Source: Oscillospiraceae bacterium (GTDB taxonomy: Bacteria; Bacillota; Clostridia; Oscillospirales; Oscillospiraceae). From it: a stretch of DNA of 64,000 nt. Shown in pieces: positions 59,250 to 64,000 of the stretch (within the stretch, counting starts at the first letter, position 1; each line of letters starts with the position of its first letter). The stretch is taken from the NCBI GenBank assembly GCA_020025595.1, contig JAHHRV010000010.1, positions 1 through 64,000 on the forward strand, written 5' to 3'. The translations under genes and the position numbers were made by a program. Below the pieces are notes generated by a model that searched no databases, was not told the DNA's origin, and saw only the letters and a list, made by a program, of their open reading frames with translations.

Positions 59250-59544
59250 TGGCGAATTCCCCTTGTATTGCATGGTGAGCTTCAACCACACAACCGCTTC
59301 CGGATTATGTGCGCAACAAATCTATTATTGATTCATATTCTATCACAAAGCAAAGGTAATGTATATCCTTTTTATGAATTTGCTGGAAATGAAAACGCTC
59401 GGAAATTCAGCCCCGCCGAAGCGGGAATTTACAGATGCATCTCATAAATATTTCTGAATTCTTTACTTTATCTCTGGAAAAGGTCATTATGTATGATACA
59501 ATGGTTGCAATCGAAATTTCTATCTCAGACAGGAGGTTTGCAAC

Positions 59545-59910
59545 ATGGGTTGTTTGGGAAATACAATTTGGTTTATATGCTGTGGTTTCTGGCAGGGGCT
59601 TTCCTGGGGAATTGCCGGCATTTTATGGAGTATTACCATCATCGGTATTCCAATCGGCAAGCAGTGCTTCAAGCTGGCATCTTTGGTCTTCTTCCCATTT
59701 GGAAAGGAGATTCAATACGGCGGTAACACATTCTCTCTGATTGCCAATATCTTCTGGATGCTCCTCAGCGGGATTCCCCTTGCAATTGCAGCACTGGTCA
59801 ACGGACTTTTGCTGTGCTGCACCATCATTGGCATCCCGTTCGGTTTGCAGTGCTTCAAAATCGCAAAGCTGGCACTGTCCCCCTTCGGCGCATCCATCAT
59901 ATACACCTGA
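59545..59910 (+). CDS. yccF: YccF family inner-membrane protein
   Basis: A 121-residue protein with two repeated halves, each holding ITIIGIPIGKQCFKLA or CTIIGIPFGLQCFKIA, followed by PFG. This duplicated IGIPxGxQxFK motif is diagnostic for YccF/DUF307. Four hydrophobic segments. AGGAGG precedes the ATG. Function unknown in the family. Confidence 0.92.
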   Translation: MGCLGNTIWFICCGFWQGLSWGIAGILWSITIIGIPIGKQCFKLASLVFFPFGKEIQYGGNTFSLIANIFWMLLSGIPLAIAALVNGLLLCCTIIGIPFGLQCFKIAKLALSPFGASIIYT

Positions 59911-59920
59911 TTTCTTCATC

Positions 59921-59957
59921 AAAGACAGCCGTTCATCCCGAGCGGCTGTCTTTTTTC
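59921..59957 (+). terminator. Terminator of yccF
   Basis: Stem AAAGACAGCCG / CGGCTGTCTTT with T run. Confidence 0.85.
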
Positions 59958-60017
59958 ATGTTTTACCCTGCATCATAAAATTTTTCAGACATACAAAAAT
60001 TGCATTCAATAAAGGAA

Positions 60018-60046
60018 TTGAGATTTCATTTGTATTATGCTATACT
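60018..60046 (+). promoter_or_regulatory. Promoter of the YitT-family gene
   Basis: TTGAGA (60018-60023), 17 bp, TATACT (60041-60046). Confidence 0.7.
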
Positions 60047-60136
60047 TTCTGGTATGCAAATATAGCAGGCCAATGATCAGAACTTCAATTGTCTGCATAT
60101 TTCTCAATTGAATCCCATGATGGAATGAGGAATACT

Positions 60137-60988
60137 ATGAAAAACTACTGCGAAAAAATCAAAGATTATTTGATGATTACACTGGGCACCGCAATCATTG
60201 CCGTTGCCGTGTATTTCTTCATGTACCCCAGCCATGTTTCTGTGGGCAGCATTTCCGGTTTGGCAATCATCCTGACCAATTTCATCCCGCTTCCCATGTC
60301 GGTCATTACCATGATCATGAATGTGTTTCTCCTGATTCTGGGCTTCATGACCATCGGAAAGGAATTTGGCGTAAAGACCGTTTACACTTCCATTCTGCTG
60401 CCTGCATTGCTGGGCATTCTGGAAAAAGCCTTTCCGAACAATCCTTCCATTATGCAAGACCCCTTCCTGGATGTGATCTGTTATATTTTCGTGGTCAGTG
60501 TCGGTCTTGCCATCTTGTTTAACCGAAATGCATCTTCCGGCGGTCTTGACATCGTAGCAAAGATTTTGAACAAGTATATGCGCGTTGATCTGGGCAAAGC
60601 AATGTCTCTTTCCGGAATCATCGTCGCCCTTTCCTCTGCCCTTGTCTATGATAAAAAAATTGTGGTGCTCAGTCTCCTGGGAACCTACCTCAACGGCATT
60701 GTGGTGGATCAGTTTATTTTCGGCTTCAACATCAAGAAACGGGTCTGCATTATCTCCGAAAAAGAAGATCAGATTCGCGAATTCATCGTCAACGAACTTC
60801 ACAGCGGCGCCACGGTTTATGAAGTCATGGGTGCGTATAACATGGAGCCTCGCAAAGAAGTCATTACCATCGTCGATAAAAACGAGTACCAGAAGCTCAT
60901 CACCTTTATCGAGAAAACCGACCGGAATGCCTTTGTCACCATCTACGATGTAAATAAGATTATTTACCAGCCAAAAAATCTAAAATAA
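60137..60988 (+). CDS. YitT family membrane protein (DUF161-DUF2179)
   Basis: A 283-residue protein with five or six membrane segments containing the paired DUF161 repeats (FMYPSHVSVGSISGLAIIL and NRNASSGGLDIVAKIL) and a cytoplasmic DUF2179 domain (about 205-283: SGATVYEVMGAYNMEPRKEV, ITFIEKTDRNAFVTIYDV). Start chosen at the ATG with GAGGA before it. Its transport role is presumed but not known. Confidence 0.92.
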   Translation: MKNYCEKIKDYLMITLGTAIIAVAVYFFMYPSHVSVGSISGLAIILTNFIPLPMSVITMIMNVFLLILGFMTIGKEFGVKTVYTSILLPALLGILEKAFPNNPSIMQDPFLDVICYIFVVSVGLAILFNRNASSGGLDIVAKILNKYMRVDLGKAMSLSGIIVALSSALVYDKKIVVLSLLGTYLNGIVVDQFIFGFNIKKRVCIISEKEDQIREFIVNELHSGATVYEVMGAYNMEPRKEVITIVDKNEYQKLITFIEKTDRNAFVTIYDVNKIIYQPKNLK

Positions 60989-61002
60989 ACCACGTAATAT
61001 AG

Positions 61003-61037
61003 AAAAAAGCAGGCATTGATACAATGCCTGCTTTTTT
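61003..61037. terminator. Shared convergent terminator
   Basis: Stem AAAAAAGCAGGCATT / AATGCCTGCTTTTTT between the YitT and RsiV-like genes. Confidence 0.85.
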
Positions 61038-61047
61038 AATGCGCGAA

Positions 61048-61950
61048 TTACTTGAAGGAATTAATATTCTGATATTCATCCTTCATGATATCCCGAATCT
61101 CGTCAATTTCGATCGTGAATTCCGGACAGCCCATAGATCCGGGCGCAACCTCATATTTATCAAAAGGAATCACCAGATCTCCGTCATCGTTAAAATAGAA
61201 ATTATGGTCGCCGCTTACATCTGCAAACTCAAATCCAAAGCCGGCATTCTTCATGAAGTAAGTCTGACTGCTATCTTCCTGCATTCGCTGGTGCATCTGT
61301 GCCTTGATGTTTTCTGTCAGAATACGGTTATAATCCTCCGTCTTAAACAAATCCGAAAGCTTTGTAATTTCGCCGGTATTTCTGTCAATATGATAGTACT
61401 TGTAGTATCTTGATCCACTTGCTGCAACCATATTCACCGAAAGCTTCAGCGTAAACCACCGAGGCGTATTTGTCTGAACATCATAATCCACATAGACCGA
61501 TCCGTGGCCTTTGCTGCCAAAGATCTCCAGTTCGTCATAGAATTGCTTCATCAGTTCCTGGGTGAGCTCATCCACATCATCGTTGATTCGGTCGGCCGCA
61601 TTGCCGTCAGAGCCGTTGGAAACGCTGGGCACATCGATATCCATTTCATGGGTGCGATCCGAATAGAAGTAGTTGCGAATGGTAACCACATGGATCAGAT
61701 CACCGAGCAGCGGGATTTTCTCCATAGATTCTGCGTAAACCACGCTGACATTGGGCATTACAAAAATCAGCATAAACGCCAAACAGGCTGCTGCAAAGGC
61801 CATTCGCGGCATCACAGCGAACTGCTTGTATTTTGTTTCTTTCGGGGGTAGTGTCAAAAAGGTCGCTTCCATCTTCTTCTTGACTTGGTCAGGCATTTCG
61901 ATTTTTTCCTCTGCCGCCATTTGACGCAGTTTTTTATCAAATTTATTCAT
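61048..61950 (-). CDS. RsiV-like anti-sigma factor (DUF4163/DUF3298)
   Basis: A 300-residue membrane protein. A short cytoplasmic N-terminus (about 1-46) would bind the sigma factor. One membrane segment (about 50-70) follows, then an extracellular part with a DUF4163-like block (about 120-190) and a DUF3298-like block (about 200-290: KLSDLFKTEDYNRILTENIK, DDGDLVIPFDKYEVAPGSMG). RsiV of B. subtilis has this build and is the lysozyme receptor. The start overlaps the sigma stop by one base. Confidence 0.85.
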   Translation of the reverse strand: MNKFDKKLRQMAAEEKIEMPDQVKKKMEATFLTLPPKETKYKQFAVMPRMAFAAACLAFMLIFVMPNVSVVYAESMEKIPLLGDLIHVVTIRNYFYSDRTHEMDIDVPSVSNGSDGNAADRINDDVDELTQELMKQFYDELEIFGSKGHGSVYVDYDVQTNTPRWFTLKLSVNMVAASGSRYYKYYHIDRNTGEITKLSDLFKTEDYNRILTENIKAQMHQRMQEDSSQTYFMKNAGFGFEFADVSGDHNFYFNDDGDLVIPFDKYEVAPGSMGCPEFTIEIDEIRDIMKDEYQNINSFK

Positions 61951-62438
61951 CAGAAAAAATCCTCCTTATTCAAAGATTCCTGAAGCATCGATCTTGCTCT
62001 TGAAAGCTGTTTTTTTACTGCAAGAATCGATCCTCCAGTTATTTTAGAGATTTCAGCAATTGATAAATTCTCATAGTAAAACAGATACACGACAGTGCGA
62101 TAAGGCTGGTTCAGTTGCTCTACAGCCTCTCGCAGTACCAGTTTTGTGGAAATATCATGTTGGCTGGTATTCTCTCCCAGATCATACTGCTCGTCCATGC
62201 TGACGGTATTTGCATTCTTGCGAAGCATTTCCAGACAAGTGTTATGCACGATTTTGAGCAGCCAGGACTTAAATGAGTGAGGGTTTTTAAGCTGAGACAG
62301 CTTACTGTAGGCTTTAACAATGGATTCGCTGATGGCATCGGCGGCATCCTGGTCATTTCGCAGAACAGAAAACGCCAATGCATACATGGTATCCTGATAA
62401 AGCCTTACTTTTTCGCAAAATTCATCACACGATATCAC
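61950..62438 (-). CDS. ECF RNA polymerase sigma factor (SigV-like)
   Basis: A 162-residue sigma factor. Region 2 is CEKVRLYQDTMYALAFSVLR with DAADAISESIVKAYSKLSQL; region 4 is YRTVVYLFYYENLSIAEISK and GGSILAVKKQLSRARSMLQE. The pairing with an RsiV-type anti-sigma and position after acyltransferase genes point to the SigV group (lysozyme response). It lies six bases after the SGNH gene. Confidence 0.9.
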   Translation of the reverse strand: MISCDEFCEKVRLYQDTMYALAFSVLRNDQDAADAISESIVKAYSKLSQLKNPHSFKSWLLKIVHNTCLEMLRKNANTVSMDEQYDLGENTSQHDISTKLVLREAVEQLNQPYRTVVYLFYYENLSIAEISKITGGSILAVKKQLSRARSMLQESLNKEDFF

Positions 62439-62444
62439 AAGTTA

Positions 62445-63224
62445 TCATTCCTTTATCAGACGGGCAGACTCCGTCAGAATCCACAGTCCCCATTGCTCAT
62501 AGTACTTTGCGTACAGATGGACTCCGTCAGAGGTATAATTCTCTGCAAGAGCGCCGTTTGCATCATCATATTCCGGATTGACATCCAGATAGAAGATATT
62601 CTCGCCGTCTGCAAGCTTGGAAATTCTGCTGTTGAATGTATTAATGGCGGAATTGGTAATATAGGGATGGGAATCAGATTTTTCCTGGGTAACATGAAGG
62701 TTGGCCTGGATAAACAGCTTTGCATCGGGCTGCAGCTTGCGGATGGAGTCCACCAGATCGCTGTAAACGGAAATGGTCTGATCCAGGTCATATCCCAATT
62801 CATTGATACCAATCATAAGGAATATCTTACCATAAGACTTGTTGGACAGCAACTGTGTCAGAGTCATTTTGCCTACATTGGGGACAGAAACGGGATCTTC
62901 GTCAATGTTATAAACGCTCATACCCACGCTTGCATAGAAGTCCACATCCAGACCGGAATATTCCATCAGGCCCATGGTTCTGGAGTCGCCGATGAACAGC
63001 ACATCGTCTGTACCGGCGGTCTGCTCCTGTGCTGCAGTCTCAGTGGGAGTGGTCTGTGCTGCCTGCGTTGTCTGTTCCGGCGCTGTTGTCACCTGTGTCT
63101 GCTCTGACGGTACGCTTGACACCGGGGGCTGGGTTTCCTGTTCAGTCTTGCCGCAGCCGACAAAAGCGGAGGTCAAGGCTAGAACCAGCCCGACGGATAC
63201 GAGATTTTTGATGATCTTTTTCAT
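62445..63224 (-). CDS. SGNH/GDSL-family hydrolase lipoprotein
   Basis: A 259-residue exported protein: lipoprotein signal peptide (lipobox FVGC), a Gln/Thr/Pro-rich linker (about 25-70), then an SGNH domain with block I FIGDSRTMG (nucleophile Ser), block III MIGINELG and block V SDGVHL (catalytic Asp and His). With the adjacent MBOAT gene it forms the usual two-part O-acylation machine, in which the MBOAT brings acetyl groups across the membrane and the SGNH protein places them on a polymer. Confidence 0.9.
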   Translation of the reverse strand: MKKIIKNLVSVGLVLALTSAFVGCGKTEQETQPPVSSVPSEQTQVTTAPEQTTQAAQTTPTETAAQEQTAGTDDVLFIGDSRTMGLMEYSGLDVDFYASVGMSVYNIDEDPVSVPNVGKMTLTQLLSNKSYGKIFLMIGINELGYDLDQTISVYSDLVDSIRKLQPDAKLFIQANLHVTQEKSDSHPYITNSAINTFNSRISKLADGENIFYLDVNPEYDDANGALAENYTSDGVHLYAKYYEQWGLWILTESARLIKE

Positions 63225-63236
63225 AATATTAACTCC

Positions 63237-64000
63237 TTAGAATCTAAAATACAAAAATGGGTCGTTCATGCCGCGATGCATGAAGTAAGTACAAAAGCCT
63301 AAAATGGCAATACGGATGATCCATATGATCCACTTGTTCTTGATCTTCTGCAAAATGCGGTACGGAAGTTTGGTAATAAAGAAGATTCCCACAATAAAGA
63401 ACGGATAATACAGATGCCAGTATTTGAGATAATCATACCGGAATACGGACCAGGGACCCTGTCCGAAGAACGGAAATAGTCTTGTAAAGAATATTCCCAG
63501 CTGTCCCAGATTGTCGATGGCGAATACCGCCCAGGTCAGCGGAATCAGGATCAGCATATACAGATGTCCCAGCCAGGGAATCCGGTCCAGCGCTTGTCCG
63601 TAAACATATTTTTCAAGGACAATCAACAGGAAGAGGATCGCTCCCCACAGGATAAAGCTGTATCCTGCGCCGTGCCAAATGCCGGTCAGGAGCCACACGA
63701 TGAAAAGGTTGCGAATGGTGAGCAGTGTTCCCTTACGGTTTCCTCCCAGTGGGATATATACATATTCCCGGAACCAGTTGCCCAGGGTAATGTGCCATCT
63801 GCGCCAGAACTCCGTCATGGAACGGGACAAGTACGGAAAATCGAAGTTAATGGGAAGCGTAAAGCCCAGCATTTTTCCCAGGCCAATTGCCATAAGAGAA
63901 TATCCAAAAAAATCGAAGAATATCTGGAAAGAGAAGGCTGCAATTCCCATCCACGCAAGGGGTGTGGAGATGCTTTCAAATCCAATGGTATTTACATCGG
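63237..64000 (-). CDS. MBOAT-family O-acyltransferase (AlgI/PatA-like), partial
   Basis: The C-terminal 254 residues of a membrane-bound O-acyltransferase; the 5' part lies beyond the right edge and the frame is open there. Hallmarks: MTEFWRRWHITLGNWFREYV and YIPLGGNRKG, and the catalytic His in LLTGIWHGAGYSFILWG. It shuttles acyl groups from the cytoplasm to an extracellular acceptor. It lies 12 bases upstream of the SGNH gene and in one run with the sigma/anti-sigma pair. Confidence 0.93.
   Translation of the reverse strand, partial: DVNTIGFESISTPLAWMGIAAFSFQIFFDFFGYSLMAIGLGKMLGFTLPINFDFPYLSRSMTEFWRRWHITLGNWFREYVYIPLGGNRKGTLLTIRNLFIVWLLTGIWHGAGYSFILWGAILFLLIVLEKYVYGQALDRIPWLGHLYMLILIPLTWAVFAIDNLGQLGIFFTRLFPFFGQGPWSVFRYDYLKYWHLYYPFFIVGIFFITKLPYRILQKIKNKWIIWIIRIAILGFCTYFMHRGMNDPFLYFRF

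Noticed and set aside
1..64000. CRISPR arrays, rRNA genes and complete insertion sequences
   Set aside because: No regularly spaced short repeats, rRNA signatures or transposase with terminal inverted repeats were seen.

Overview
The window is chromosomal DNA from a low-to-mid GC Gram-positive anaerobe of the class Clostridia. A gut lineage of the Oscillospirales (Oscillospiraceae/Ruminococcaceae/Butyricicoccaceae type) fits best. Grounds: strong AGGAGG ribosome binding sites; TTGACA-N17-TATAAT promoters; spoIIGA-sigE, a spoVB-type flippase and a SpoIVFB-like protease (spore-former genes); Rex; DUF951 and DUF1836 proteins; a CIRCE element; Bce- and Ytr-type peptide-sensing modules; and no outer-membrane genes. 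The species cannot be named from this sequence.

Layout. 1-5.7 kb: amino-acid ABC importer (binding protein and permease), a gene-poor stretch with decayed frames, two unknown genes, and a FUSC-like membrane protein with its MarR regulator. 6.2-10.4 kb: a 1397-residue surface adhesin with a nearly identical internal duplication. 10.5-17.3 kb: a DUF1836 regulator divergent from a choloylglycine-hydrolase-family enzyme, a YtrAB-like GntR/ABC operon, an HTH regulator next to a free copy of its C-terminal domain, a CIRCE-associated hsp20, and a degenerate sigma-serpin fusion. 17.3-22.6 kb: a complete Bce-type module (response regulator, kinase, ABC ATPase, FtsX-like permease) with a lipoprotein and a 49-residue membrane protein appended. 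22.7-28.3 kb: membrane proteins, a phosphodiesterase, a three-gene Gln/Pro-rich operon of unknown function, family 4 uracil-DNA glycosylase and a D,D-carboxypeptidase. 28.4-34.7 kb: helix-hairpin-helix protein, two-component system and GerMN lipoprotein in one overlapping operon, then exonuclease III and an SLH-NlpC/P60 wall hydrolase.

35-53 kb is mostly housekeeping and sporulation: UDP-GlcNAc epimerase and a WecA/TagO-type transferase, trpS, gltX, an NSS transporter, rex, sigE-spoIIGA, DUF951, rarA, nth, a spoVB-type flippase, pepD, and the radical-SAM pair beside a minimal SpoIVFA/SpoIVFB-like pair. A tRNA-Pro gene at 53.2 kb is followed by a small phage-derived cassette (tail fibre, holin, SLH-amidase) without any visible integrase or head genes. 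56.4-61 kb carries an ABC-F protein and small membrane proteins. The right edge holds a SigV/RsiV-like sigma/anti-sigma pair directly after an SGNH lipoprotein and an MBOAT acyltransferase, an arrangement that suggests inducible O-acetylation of the cell wall.

Common themes are envelope defence and sensing: Bce and Ytr modules, the SigV-like pair with acyltransferase genes, the GerMN two-component operon and several wall hydrolases. No CRISPR array, complete insertion sequence, rRNA or replication origin was seen. All functions are inferred by reading the sequence; no database search was run.
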